Below are positions 9,109 to 19,500 of a DNA stretch of 64,000 nt, in pieces; position 1 is the stretch's first letter; every line of letters begins with the position of its first letter. Both the position numbers and the translations under genes were made by a program. The stretch is taken from contig NZ_VBSN01000059.1 in the NCBI RefSeq assembly GCF_006149045.1, forward strand, positions 1-64,000, given 5' to 3'. The notes under the pieces were generated by a model that saw only the letters and a program-made list of their open reading frames with translations, ran no database searches and was not told the DNA's origin. The DNA comes from Dyadobacter flavalbus (lineage in GTDB: Bacteria; Bacteroidota; Bacteroidia; Cytophagales; Spirosomataceae).

Positions 9109-9146
9109 AACGTTGGGAATGATCTGAAAAGGTTATTTCCAACGTT
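9109..9146 (+). terminator. Hairpin downstream of the 8488 gene
   Basis: AACGTTGGGAAT (9109-9120) pairs with ATTTCCAACGTT (9135-9146) over 12 bp with one G-T pair and a 14-nt loop. It starts 16 bp after the stop codon. A proper T-run is missing, so it is either a weak terminator or an mRNA-stabilising structure. Confidence 0.4.
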
Positions 9147-9543
9147 TCTGTTATACCGCATTGATAATCTCCGGTTCCGTGCGCGGAAACTGATCAAAGT
9201 CATTATAGTTCCTGATTTTAATTTGCAGTTCGAAAATCCTGAAAATGTTAATTTTGGGCGTATAATGAGGCACGTAAAAGCAAAATTCAATTAAAATCAG
9301 ATGAAAAAAGATATACGTTCAGGAACAGGAATACCGGATAAAGAACTTGCCATATTAATTGTACATTTTCATGATACGACGGCGAATCAGTCCGTTATTT
9401 TTGTCACATAAAACAAACCTAATGTCTGTTTTATCAGTACATTTGTCCGTTTGAATACCTTGATATTTATAGTTGTCTCAATTCTGTGCAAATTTGATTA
9501 AATTAATTAACCTCCACATGGCATTTTGAAGTTCCTTGGTAAA

Positions 9544-9834
9544 TTATTGAGGGACAGTTCCAACACTAAAATCAGTTTTGCTTAGCCTGATTTTCAAACC
9601 ATAACGGACACAGTTGTTAATAAACAATTCTATGAACCAATTCTTCAATTTCTGGTCTTTCTCTCTTCCATCTATATTTAATACAAGCGTAAATGTCTTT
9701 CCATGTTATATTCGGACATTTGATTCTTTAATGCCTGCGCATACTGCAATTCCAAACTCACACTTCATCAGGATCGTTAGCTGATCCCGCAATTCTTTAT
9801 TCATGAATGGGCGGGATTTTAGGCCAGCGGACAT
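9544..9834 (-). pseudogene. Possible relic of a small protein gene with an internal stop
   Basis: On the minus strand an open frame from ATG at 9834 runs 42 codons to TAA at 9706-9708, then continues in the same frame for another 53 codons to TAA at 9544-9546. Both halves have protein-like composition (for example KDQKLKNWFIELFINN in the second half). Only one stop interrupts about 95 codons. No homologue is recognised. It could also be chance, since the region is AT-rich. Confidence 0.25.
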
Positions 9835-9873
9835 ATAAATGCATTTTACTCATCAATCTCTTGAAAATTTACC

Positions 9874-12800
9874 ATGATAAAATTTAGGCACACTAAACAT
9901 TTTCATTTCAGGTCACGCTTTTCGCAGGAATGGGTGATTCTGGTTATTTTAAGTATCTCTTTCAATTTTATTTGCTTTATATCTGCATTTGGTAAAAATA
10001 AAGTTTCAGTAAAACCATACTTTAATTCTGAAGAAAAATCCCTTTCCCTATGGCCGGAACATCAGCCGGTTTCTGAAGATACAATAACGAATAAAGGCGT
10101 TTCCGGCCAAGAAACAAATCGTCTTTCGCAGCTTGGCAGGTCCGGTCACAACCTGGATGCATATGTTCAGAATCCGATCACTTTTGAAGAAAATGAACCC
10201 GAAGCCGTTCATACTGCTGCGGAAAAAGAGAATGATGATGAAGAGGTGAATGTGCTGGGTGTAAATGTCGTGGCTGAAAAGAAAATGCAGCTGGAAGTCC
10301 ATGTGACCGATCCGGAAAGAGTTTCAGCTCAGCATGGCGGCCTTTTTTACGGACTTAAGGACAAGACATTCATCAAGCTCGGCGTTGCAGGAAACAAAAT
10401 CGGACTGACGAAAGAAAAGCGTCCTTCGTCTGCTGACGCATTGAATGGCAGAAATAATGAGCGCATAACAGAAGTAGCCGGCGGGTTTGATTCAAAGACA
10501 CTGCGTTTAAAAATGGTTATAGATCCCGCTGCCAAAACGGTTGAAGGTTTTTACTCGACCGACGGTGTAAATTACGTGAACACAGGTTCGTCATATTCTT
10601 CCCCGGCATTGGACATCAGTGAACTGAACATCATGGACAGTACGGTCTACGCAGGCGTGTATACTTCCGGCGGAAATACTTCACTGATGCCGGACAACCA
10701 TTTTGATGACTTTGCTGTAAACAATGTAAACGTTACCTTGTTCCGGGGTATCCATGCCGATTTTCAGCCTGAAGGCATTGCGGTTTTGAACGGGCATATT
10801 GCTGATTTCGGCCTGCCGTATGATGAATCGCGGAGATACGGCTGGGTCAGCTCAAAAACTAAACAGCCGGTAAGTGTTAAAAACAAAGTGCACCCGCGCC
10901 GAAAAGGAACGGATAAAAGCATGCCGCTTGCTGCTGTGGAAATGCAGAACACGGACAATGAAGAAAAAAATGCCGCATGGGAATTTTCGGTTCCAAATGG
11001 ATTTTACAGGGTTACGGTAAGCGCCGGTGACAGCGGATATTACAACAGCCGTCATCAGATCAATGTGGAAGGGCTGCCTGCAATCAGTGATTTTGCTTCC
11101 TCCAAAGCCGATCAATACCGCATCGGAACAGCTACGGTTGCGGTAAACGATGGTAAACTGACAGTGGATGCATTGGGCGGGCTCAATACCAAAATGAATT
11201 ATATAACCATTAATCCGGCTGTACCGGCAGTAGATACCATTGCTCCGGTTGCCAGCGCAAGGTTTGAAGGAAAAAAGCGTTCGCGGGGTATTTACGAAAA
11301 ACAGGTCAGGTTGTTTCTTTCTGCTTCCGACGAAGGCGGCTCCGGTTTAAGTGAATTTCAGTATGCGCTGAATGACAGTAAATTCCAGGATTACACCATT
11401 CCTTTTGTCATAAAAAAGAAAGGTGAATACAGCCTCAAGGTAAAAGCCGTTGATGCGAGCAATAATGAAACGGTGACCGGAACATACCACTTTACCGTCA
11501 AACCACGTGTGGCTAAAAAGCTTGCTTTTACGCAGGACAAGATCAGTTTTACAGTTTTAAAGGGCAAACCGGTTATTCCGCAGACAATCAACCTGAATGC
11601 AGGTTCCGGGAATGCCACTTTCCGTTTGTCCAAAACAAAGGCGGACTGGCTTACATTGCCACAAACCGTTTCCAATACCCTGCAGCTCGGGCCCGAAAAT
11701 ATCAATTCTGACCTTGAACCGGGCAATTATCAGGTTCTGGTTACGCGTACCGGAGGCGGCTTTCGTCCAGCTACGATGCTTATTGACCTGCATGTGGTGG
11801 AACCGCTTGATGCTCCGAAAGTGAGCATTGATTTTGCGGATTCAGAATCCATCCCGCCTGTGGGTTACCTTAAAGATTACGGTCAGCCGTTCGGACAAAG
11901 AAGCGGCGCGCATCAGGGTGCCGGGTTTCAGTTTGGCTGGAAAAACCGTGCCGACGGAAGCCTGCTCGATCTGACTGCAAACGGACGCAACCGCTATACG
12001 CCCGAAGATGTGCTGCTTGCGACGCTGATGCATATGCAGGCCGTGCATATCGACAATGATTACTGGCCGGGCGTAAAGGAAGAAGGTTACTGGGAAATGA
12101 AAGTGCCTAACGGGGTTTATGATGTCACGGTTTCGGTTGGCGACGGAAATCCCAATAAAAAACCTGAAAAACATTCCATTAATGTGGAAGGGAAAAAAGC
12201 CATTTCAGGATTTATACCAAACGGAAAAAAAGGTACGATCAGCCGGTTTAAAACGGTTACGGTACGGGTGAATGTAAAAGACGAGCTGCTGACCATTGAT
12301 GCAGACGGCGGAACAAGTACCAAAATCACGTTTACAAACATTGTCCCTGTCAGTATTGATCCTTACGTGTACTGGGCTTCCAAAAACCAGAACATCATTG
12401 TTAAAAAAGGAATAAAGGAAAACAGTTCGACATCAATCGTTCTGGGCAGTTCCAATAATCTGGCCAGTTCATTCAAGATTTCTGTGCGGTACTGTCAGGG
12501 TTTGCCGGGCTGGCTGAAATACGATCCGAATCCGAAAGGAATCCAGCCGAATGTTGTTTTTGATTACTCAAAAGCTGAAAATCTGCCGGTTGGTATTTAC
12601 AAGGCATTTGTAAAAGCCACTTCTCCGCAGTTTACAGGCCAGGAATTTGAAATACTGCTGAATGTCGTTGATCCTTCCAGACCTTACGTCGTATCGTCCA
12701 ACCCGCTAAACGGGTCGGTAAAGGTGGATCTGAATACGGTAAGCATTGCGGCAAATAACCTGAATGTTCCGGAAGCAAAAGGCTTTAAAGGAGGCGTGGA

Positions 12801-14472
12801 CAATTCCACGATCACCAACAATACTGTCAAACTTTTCAAGCTTTCTGACAATGTCTCCACTTCGGTCAACGGCGTTGTACAGGGAACGGGCGGCGGTGAT
12901 GCCATCAGCTTTTCACCCGTCGGCAGCCTGGAACCGAATACAATTTACAAGTTCGTGATTACTTCCGGTGTGAAATCTTATACCGGGGCGTCATTTGCTC
13001 CGTACGAGGCTACTTTTACAACGGATGAGGCGAAGATTGATTCCAGCAATTTCCTGAATGCCCAGTTTATTAAAGTCGGGATTCCGGGTACGGAAAATAA
13101 AAAATACTGTTCGCTGACAATTGGTCCCGACGGCAGGCTCTACGCGCTCCGCCTCGACGGTATCGTAGAAAGGTTTGATATCAATCATTCAAACGGAATG
13201 CTGTCAAATCTGAAAACGATCAATACGATTGTGAAAAAGTATGGCAACCGTTCAGCGGTAGGTTTGGCTTTTGACCCAAAATCGACACCATCCAACCTGA
13301 TACTCTGGATTTCACATTCATCGCCCGGTCTTTCCGTGGCACCGGCGTTCGACGGCAACATCTCCCGGCTGGAAGGACCGGAGCTGCAAAAGGAGCAGCT
13401 GGTGATCATCAGGCTCCCGAGGTCAAAACGGGATCACTTGATCAACAGTCTTGCTTTCGGGCCGGACGGCGCTTTGTACATGTCGCAGGGCAGCAACAGC
13501 TCGGCTGGTTCCTATGACGAAGACTGGCAGCGGAACGAAAGTCTTTTGTCAGGAACCATTCTGCGGCTCGACCTGAAAAAGCTGAAAGGCTTCAAACTGC
13601 CGCTGAATGTACTTACAACGTCGGATCAAAGCATTATCAACAAGGCGCCGGCAAAGGCTGCAACCATGCGGGACGGAACTTACAATCCTTACGGCAGCAG
13701 TGCGCCGCTGACAATTTACGCATCCGGCATACGCAATGCATTTGACTTGCTGTGGCATACCAACGGACAGCTTTACCTTCCAACGAACGGTTCCGGGGGC
13801 GGCGGTAATTCACCCGAATCCGTTGCTGGTACCCGAAAACCGGACGGTACTTTTTACCACGGCCCCGAAATTCCGGCAACGTTTGGTATAAAGGCGCAGA
13901 ACGACTGGCTTTTCAGGATCAACCCGAACAGACCGATCGGTTACTTTGGCCATCCGAACCCGTTGAGAGGCGAGTATGTGATCAACAGAGGCCATGAAGA
14001 CAATCCGCTCTACTTGCCATCGGTAACAGCCGATCCGAATTACCGTCAGGGTTATAATTTTGGCCTCAACAAGTCTCCGAATGGCGTAATCGAGTACAAA
14101 AGCAATACTTTCAACGGTGCATTGAAAGGCAAGTTACTGGTTTGCCGCTTTTCAGGCGGTGGCGATATTGCCGTCATGGAACCGGGATCCCTGGTGAAAA
14201 CGGATAATCCGGCGGATGACAGTATTTATGATATTGTGAAGGTCAATACCGGTTCAGGAAATAACGGCCTTGTCGGCGCATCCGGTTTTGGAAACCCGCT
14301 GGATATTGTGGAAGATCAGGTGAACGGCAACTTGTATGTAATCGAGTACAACTGGAACGACAGCCCGAACCTTGCTGCACGGATTACCCTTTTGCGTGTG
14401 AAACCGGAACCAGTTGCAGAGCCGGAAGTGACGGCAAGCACCAAAGAGACCGGTAAAAGACGGATCAAGTAG
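9874..14472 (+). CDS. Large secreted multi-domain protein: malectin-like, Ig-like and sugar-dehydrogenase-like propeller
   Basis: A 1532-residue exported protein with a hydrophobic signal at about residues 20-40. In order I read: a ConA/LamG-like domain (about 100-285); a malectin-type carbohydrate-binding domain (about 287-450); an OmpL47/Ig-like domain (about 457-545, ending VDASNNETV); a BACON-like domain (550-645); a second malectin-like domain (about 646-825); another BACON-like stretch (828-933); a Big_5 Ig domain starting PYVVSSNPLNGS near 935; and a C-terminal six-bladed propeller resembling glucose/sorbosone dehydrogenases (about 1060-1515, with LTIGPDGRLYAL and SLAFGPDGALYMSQG). The combination points to surface binding and oxidation of a glycan, but cofactor residues were not verified. 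No type IX sorting tail was seen. A terminator follows. Confidence 0.75.
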   Translation: MIKFRHTKHFHFRSRFSQEWVILVILSISFNFICFISAFGKNKVSVKPYFNSEEKSLSLWPEHQPVSEDTITNKGVSGQETNRLSQLGRSGHNLDAYVQNPITFEENEPEAVHTAAEKENDDEEVNVLGVNVVAEKKMQLEVHVTDPERVSAQHGGLFYGLKDKTFIKLGVAGNKIGLTKEKRPSSADALNGRNNERITEVAGGFDSKTLRLKMVIDPAAKTVEGFYSTDGVNYVNTGSSYSSPALDISELNIMDSTVYAGVYTSGGNTSLMPDNHFDDFAVNNVNVTLFRGIHADFQPEGIAVLNGHIADFGLPYDESRRYGWVSSKTKQPVSVKNKVHPRRKGTDKSMPLAAVEMQNTDNEEKNAAWEFSVPNGFYRVTVSAGDSGYYNSRHQINVEGLPAISDFASSKADQYRIGTATVAVNDGKLTVDALGGLNTKMNYITINPAVPAVDTIAPVASARFEGKKRSRGIYEKQVRLFLSASDEGGSGLSEFQYALNDSKFQDYTIPFVIKKKGEYSLKVKAVDASNNETVTGTYHFTVKPRVAKKLAFTQDKISFTVLKGKPVIPQTINLNAGSGNATFRLSKTKADWLTLPQTVSNTLQLGPENINSDLEPGNYQVLVTRTGGGFRPATMLIDLHVVEPLDAPKVSIDFADSESIPPVGYLKDYGQPFGQRSGAHQGAGFQFGWKNRADGSLLDLTANGRNRYTPEDVLLATLMHMQAVHIDNDYWPGVKEEGYWEMKVPNGVYDVTVSVGDGNPNKKPEKHSINVEGKKAISGFIPNGKKGTISRFKTVTVRVNVKDELLTIDADGGTSTKITFTNIVPVSIDPYVYWASKNQNIIVKKGIKENSSTSIVLGSSNNLASSFKISVRYCQGLPGWLKYDPNPKGIQPNVVFDYSKAENLPVGIYKAFVKATSPQFTGQEFEILLNVVDPSRPYVVSSNPLNGSVKVDLNTVSIAANNLNVPEAKGFKGGVDNSTITNNTVKLFKLSDNVSTSVNGVVQGTGGGDAISFSPVGSLEPNTIYKFVITSGVKSYTGASFAPYEATFTTDEAKIDSSNFLNAQFIKVGIPGTENKKYCSLTIGPDGRLYALRLDGIVERFDINHSNGMLSNLKTINTIVKKYGNRSAVGLAFDPKSTPSNLILWISHSSPGLSVAPAFDGNISRLEGPELQKEQLVIIRLPRSKRDHLINSLAFGPDGALYMSQGSNSSAGSYDEDWQRNESLLSGTILRLDLKKLKGFKLPLNVLTTSDQSIINKAPAKAATMRDGTYNPYGSSAPLTIYASGIRNAFDLLWHTNGQLYLPTNGSGGGGNSPESVAGTRKPDGTFYHGPEIPATFGIKAQNDWLFRINPNRPIGYFGHPNPLRGEYVINRGHEDNPLYLPSVTADPNYRQGYNFGLNKSPNGVIEYKSNTFNGALKGKLLVCRFSGGGDIAVMEPGSLVKTDNPADDSIYDIVKVNTGSGNNGLVGASGFGNPLDIVEDQVNGNLYVIEYNWNDSPNLAARITLLRVKPEPVAEPEVTASTKETGKRRIK

Positions 14473-14506
14473 TGAGAGGACGGTATCTAAAGTGATTTTA
14501 AACAGC

Positions 14507-14531
14507 AAAGAGGGCTTACAAAGCCCTCTTT
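14507..14531 (+). terminator. Rho-independent terminator
   Basis: AAAGAGGGCTT (14507-14517) pairs with AAGCCCTCTTT (14521-14531) around a 3-nt loop and runs into T7. It lies 35 bp after the stop codon of the 1532-aa gene. Confidence 0.9.
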
Positions 14532-14753
14532 TTTTATTCCTCAAAAAATAAAGTTCCGGGCTGCATTTGCCGATGTCAAGAAAGACAACGTTACTGCCGG
14601 GCCATATTTGATTTTGCTGTAAAACTCGTACAAAATCAGCGGAAAGCAGGAATTGCGAACTACTTCCGGAATCGCTCAAATTATTCTGGCATAAATATTG
14701 GTAAGCTGCAAGGTAGACAATTGAACACTGAAAACAATTAAAATCAACAGGTT

Positions 14754-15899
14754 ATGAAATCAACTTATAAACGACGTCAGTTTCTGCATCAAGTGGGACA
14801 AGCGGCTGTTGCTGTTCCGGGATTAAGTATGTTAAGCTTTGACGCATTAAGCGAGTCTCTGATCTCCGCTGAAAACAAGCCGGCAGAAGATAACAAACAG
14901 GCCAAGAAGCTTGGCATCGCATTGGTCGGATTGGGCCAGTACAGTGAAAAGCAGCTTGCCCCCGCACTGCAGGAAACAAAAAACTGCAGGCTTGCCGGAA
15001 TCGTGACCGGCACGCCCGATAAAATTGGCAAATGGAAGGAAAAATACAATATACCCGATAAAAACGTCTACAACTATCTGAATTTCGATTCTATAAAAGA
15101 TAACCCGGATATTGACATTGTATACATTGTTCTGCCGAACTCCATGCATGCGGAATATACAATACGGGCAGCAAAAGCGGGCAAGCATGTAATTTGTGAA
15201 AAACCGATGGCAACATCCGTAAAGGACTGTGAGGCGATGATTAAAGCCTGCAAGGAAGCAGGCAAAATGTTGTCGATAGGTTACAGGCTTCATTTTGAAC
15301 CGCATAACATAGCAATGGCAAATTACGGCAGTAAAGAAACCTTCGGAAAAGTTAAAAAAGTCATTGCCATAGACAGTCAGGAAATGGAAGCCGGAGCATG
15401 GCGGCTGGACAGGGAAAGAGCCGGCGGCGGACCTTTGATGGATCTTGGAATTTACTGCGTTCAGGGAGCTCTTTACACAGTCGGTGAAAATCCGGTCAGC
15501 GTTTCTGCCAAGGAAGGTGCGAAAACGGATGTAAGCCGGTTTGCCGAAGTTGAGCAGTCCATTGATTTTCAGCTTGAATTTCCGGGAGGAGCCGTTGCAA
15601 ACTGTCATACAAGCTATGCAGAACAGGGAAATACATTGAGGGCAGAAGCGGAAAAAGGCTGGTTTGAGCTGGATCCGGCATATGGGTACGACGGGCTGAA
15701 AGGCAAAACCAGCAAGGGCGATATGGATATACAAAACGTAAATCAGCAGGCCTTGCAAATGGATGATTTTGCAGATTGCGTGGCCAACAAAAAACCGACC
15801 CGGGTACCGGGCGAAATGGGTTTGCGCGATGTGAAAATCCTGATGGCCATTTATGAAGCTGCCCGCACCGGAAAGCCTGTGCCGCTGAAATTGTCATAA
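14754..15899 (+). CDS. Gfo/Idh/MocA family oxidoreductase with Tat signal (glucose-fructose oxidoreductase-like)
   Basis: A 381-residue protein. A twin-arginine signal (KRRQFLHQVG, then a hydrophobic run) is followed by an NAD(P)-binding Rossmann fold starting LGIALVGLGQYSEKQLAPAL near residue 48. The family motif CEKPM lies near residue 144, and YRLHFEPHN near 178 is a glucose-fructose-oxidoreductase-type signature. The C-terminal beta-sheet domain carries GGGPLMDLGIYCVQ. Such exported enzymes hold the nucleotide tightly and oxidise or reduce sugars in the periplasm. It has its own upstream and downstream terminators, so it is a single-gene unit between the large propeller protein and the SusC/D pair. 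Confidence 0.88.
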   Translation: MKSTYKRRQFLHQVGQAAVAVPGLSMLSFDALSESLISAENKPAEDNKQAKKLGIALVGLGQYSEKQLAPALQETKNCRLAGIVTGTPDKIGKWKEKYNIPDKNVYNYLNFDSIKDNPDIDIVYIVLPNSMHAEYTIRAAKAGKHVICEKPMATSVKDCEAMIKACKEAGKMLSIGYRLHFEPHNIAMANYGSKETFGKVKKVIAIDSQEMEAGAWRLDRERAGGGPLMDLGIYCVQGALYTVGENPVSVSAKEGAKTDVSRFAEVEQSIDFQLEFPGGAVANCHTSYAEQGNTLRAEAEKGWFELDPAYGYDGLKGKTSKGDMDIQNVNQQALQMDDFADCVANKKPTRVPGEMGLRDVKILMAIYEAARTGKPVPLKLS

Positions 15900-15927
15900 T
15901 TAAAATCTGTTGAAAAAATATTGTCTG

Positions 15928-15973
15928 ATAAAAACAGGCAGCATGAATATAAAAGCATGCTGCCTGTTTTTAT
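15928..15973 (+). terminator. Strong rho-independent terminator
   Basis: An 18-bp perfect stem, ATAAAAACAGGCAGCATG (15928-15945) with CATGCTGCCTGTTTTTAT (15956-15973), and a 10-nt loop. It ends the oxidoreductase transcript. The A- and T-rich arms would let it work in both directions. Confidence 0.9.
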
Positions 15974-16060
15974 GGTATTATCTTATCCCTGAGGTTCCGA
16001 ATTCCATAAAATTTATCAAAATGCTCACCGGTTTTCTGCTTTGAAATCGTATATGGTTAT

Positions 16061-16327
16061 ATGCAGATAAAACTGGATTACATTTTGAGCCACACAATCC
16101 GTCAATTAGTACCGCATCCCAGAAATGACGAGATACTTCCGCAATATCGGCTGTGGTTTTTGAAAGATGCTTTGAAGACTGTGTTTTCAGACGGTCCTAA
16201 ACGATTAGGCAAATTCAGGATTGCCAGAATATAATATGGTCTGAACAACAAGTCTCAGAAAATTCAGGCTGAAAAAGACGCAGATGGTAAAATCGTGAAG
16301 TATATGAAAGTATTAACATCTATATAA
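16061..16327 (+). pseudogene. Possible relic of a small gene with an internal stop
   Basis: An ATG at 16061 opens 57 codons ending at TAA 16232-16234. The same frame continues for another 30 codons to TAA 16325-16327. The first part reads like protein (LWFLKDALKTVFSDGPKRL), and the second is lysine-rich (QKIQAEKDADGKIVKYMKVL). Together it looks like the end of a gene broken by one stop. No homologue recognised. Confidence 0.3.
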
Positions 16328-16523
16328 TAGCTGTAATATTTTTGTATAAATAGTATTACGTATAGTTAACTTCCGTGAGATTTATAAAATTTTAAGTTGC
16401 TCTTTGATTTGTACTATTTTAGCTGTAAGAATAATACAATTTCAATACTAACTAGGATTAAACAAAATATATTTTTGTTGGCACTTTATCGTACTTCAAG
16501 AAATAGTTAAAATAGTACTATGT

Positions 16524-16550
16524 TTTGGATCGAAAAAGTATCTTAATTTG
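16524..16550 (+). promoter_or_regulatory. Possible Bacteroidota promoter for susC-susD
   Basis: TTTG (16524-16527) and TTAATTTG (16543-16550) resemble the TTTG and TAnnTTTG boxes of Bacteroidota promoters. The 15-bp spacing is shorter than usual and the second box has one mismatch. It lies 35 bp before the susC start codon. Confidence 0.3.
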
Positions 16551-16585
16551 TATTATAAATCACAAACCAATAACAAGTCATAAGT

Positions 16586-19500
16586 ATGTTCAAAAGTGCA
16601 TGTATGACTGTCTCACTTATTCTGGTAAGCTGGCTCATGGCCTTCTCGCAAAGCCAGAATATCAGCGGGACAGTCTCGGATGAAAAGGGGGAAGGTCTTC
16701 CCGGAGTAGGAATCGTAGTAAAAGGTACAACAATAGGAACAACCACGGATGTAGAAGGGAAATTTACCCTTGGATTGCCGGAGAATGCCACCACACTGGT
16801 ATTGAGCTCGGTTGGTATGAAGTCCATGGAAGTGCCTGTGGATGGAAAAACCGTATTTGCAATTACAATGCTGTCGGATGAACGTGCATTGAATGAAGTA
16901 GTTGTAGTCGGTTACGGTACGACAAGAAAAAGTGATATTACAGGTGCTGTGGCGTCTGTAAAAGCAGAACAGATCACGCAGATTGCAACAGCAAACCCGC
17001 TTCAGGCCATTCAGGGCCGCGTGGCCGGCGTCAATATCACAAGCCAGTCCGGTGAGCCGGGTTCAGGTGTCCGTGTACGTATAAGGGGGGTCGGTACCAT
17101 TAACAACAGCGATCCATTGTATGTTGTGGACGGTTTTCAGACCAACGATATCAGCTTTCTGGCTCCGGGCGACATTGCGTCCATGGAAATCCTGAAAGAT
17201 GCTTCTGCAACGGCCATTTACGGTTCGCGCGGTGCAAACGGTGTGATTCTGGTTACGACCAAAAGAGGAAAAAGCGGCGCACCGAAAATTTCTTTTGATG
17301 CTTACGCAGGCGTTCAGAAAGCCTGGAACAAAGTGGATTTGCTGAACGCAAGCCAGTATGCTACGCTGAGACTGGAATCTTATGCCAATGACGGAACGGT
17401 TCTGCCGACAGACGGAACGCTTTACCAGACGCTGAACGGTTTCAAACAAAGCGGCGAAAAAGGAACCAACTGGCAGGATGAAGTGATGCAGACAGGCGTT
17501 ATGCAGAATTACAGCCTGAATATCATGGGCGGTAATGAAAAACACCGTTACAGCCTTACAGGAACTTATTTTGATCAGCAGGGTATTGTGAAAAATACGC
17601 CGATGAAAAAGCTGTTCCTTCGCTTCAACAATGATTTTTACGTAACCAAATGGCTGAACGCGGGTATTTCTGCGGCATATGCGAGTACAGACAGAACGCC
17701 CTATTTCGGCGATCAGTACGGCGGCGTGCTTACAAGTGCTTTATCGGTTTCATCCCTGGCGAAAGCCTGGGACCCGGCAACCAATTTCTGGGGAAAACGT
17801 CCGGTTCCTGAAGGAGGCGCATACAACCCGGCACGTATCGTAAGCGAATACAAAAACAACAAGGCTTATCAGACGCTGGTGAATTCCAACTTCTTTCTGG
17901 ATGCCAAAATCAGCAAGGATCTTTCTTTCCGCACGCAATTCGGTATGAACTGGCTTACAACGCATGACAAGCGCTATTTGCCTCAGTATTATCTTGCCAA
18001 CGATGACCAGCGCCAGCACAGCAGCCTCCGCGAAGGAAGAGGCGAAACGCTTGGATGGGTATGGACCAATTATCTTACTTATAACAAGACTTTCGGAAAG
18101 CATAACATTACGGCAATGGCCGGTATTGAAAGCCAGCGTTCGACATTCAGCGATATGCGTCTGACTGTACTGGACGTTCCGAACGACAAATCGCAATGGT
18201 ACCTTTCCGCAACAAAAAGCACGGATTACTTACTGGAAACCGGCCAGTCTGACGAGTCGATCCAGTCGTATTTCGGACGTGTGAACTATAACTTTGACGA
18301 GCGTCTGTTATTGACAGCCACGTTAAGAAGAGACGGTTCTTCCCGCTTTCTGCCTAATAACCGCTGGGGAACATTCCCGTCGTTTGCACTTGGGTACAAC
18401 CTTGCAGAAGAATCTTTTATCAAAAGCATTCCTGCGATCAGCCAGCTGAAATTACGTGCAGGTTGGGGACAGGTTGGTAACCAGAACAGCGCAGCCAATT
18501 ACGGTTATGTAACTACGGTTTCAGGAAACAACATGTACGTATTCGGTGACAATGCCGTTCAGGGATTTGCTCCGACAACCGCAAGCAACCCGGATCTTAA
18601 ATGGGAAACGACCACAAGTACAAACTTTGGTATCGACGCCGGTTTCTTCAGCAACCGTCTTTCGCTTACAGCGGATTACTTCATCAAGAACACATCCGAT
18701 ATGATCGTGCGTGTTCCGATTCCGGTATTCGCAGGCGTAGGTCCTCCGTACGTGAATGCAGGAAGCATGAGCAACAAAGGGGTGGAACTTGCCCTGAATT
18801 ACAGAAGTTCAGTAAAAGATTTTACCTATGATATCGGAGTCAATGCAAGCAAAATCCTGAACCGGGTAACGGATCTTGGCGGCGGCGAACCGATTGCAGG
18901 CGGTGATGTAAACGGATTGGGACAAACAACCCGTACGGAAGTAGGACGTGAAATCGCCGTATTTTACGGACTGAAAACAGACGGAATTTTCAGAACGCAG
19001 GCGGATCTGGATGCCTATACAAAAGAAGGAACACCGATTCAGCCGAACGCAAAGCCGGGCGACGTAAAATTTGTGGACCTGAACAATGACGGTGTGATCG
19101 ATAACAAAGACCGTACGTATCTTGGAAGCGCTACGCCAAGTTTCTCATTCGGGTTCAATACCAGTCTGGGTTACAAAGGCTTTGACCTGAGCTTCTTTTT
19201 ACAAGGCGTTACCGGTGTGGAGCTTGTAAACGGTCTCGGCCACTGGATGAACAATGCAAACGGTATGTTCAACTCCGTAGCAAGCCGCATGGATCGCTGG
19301 ACCCCTGAAAATACCAATACAGACCAGCCCCGCATGACGCAGCTGAACCCGAACAACAACGACCAGTTCAGTGACCGTTTTGTAAGCAACGGAAATTATG
19401 TTCGTTTCCGTAACCTTACGCTGGGTTATACCTTGCCAAAAACGGTACTTGAAAAGGCACGCATCAGCAACCTGAGAATTTACGTTGCGGCAGATAACCT

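Larger units (their letters stand above)
9094..9873. other. 780-bp gene-poor region, possibly decayed
   Basis: No gene can be supported with confidence. Short plus-strand frames at 9106-9294 (62 codons) and 9301-9411 (36 codons) follow each other but resemble nothing I know. A hairpin is present at 9109-9146, and a possible gene relic lies on the minus strand at 9544-9834. The DNA is AT-rich compared with neighbouring genes. The region could be the decayed continuation of the 8488 gene or an old insertion. Confidence 0.4.
15974..16585. other. Region upstream of susC with a possible gene relic
   Basis: 612 bp without a clear gene. The first part contains a possible relic (16061-16327, listed separately). 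The last 250 bp are strongly AT-rich and probably hold the promoter and leader of the SusC/SusD operon. No ECF sigma or anti-sigma gene, which often controls such pairs, is present nearby. Confidence 0.5.

Noticed and set aside
9106-9294. 62-codon frame after the 8488 gene
   Set aside because: Begins inside a hairpin and shows no recognisable pattern; not enough to call a gene.
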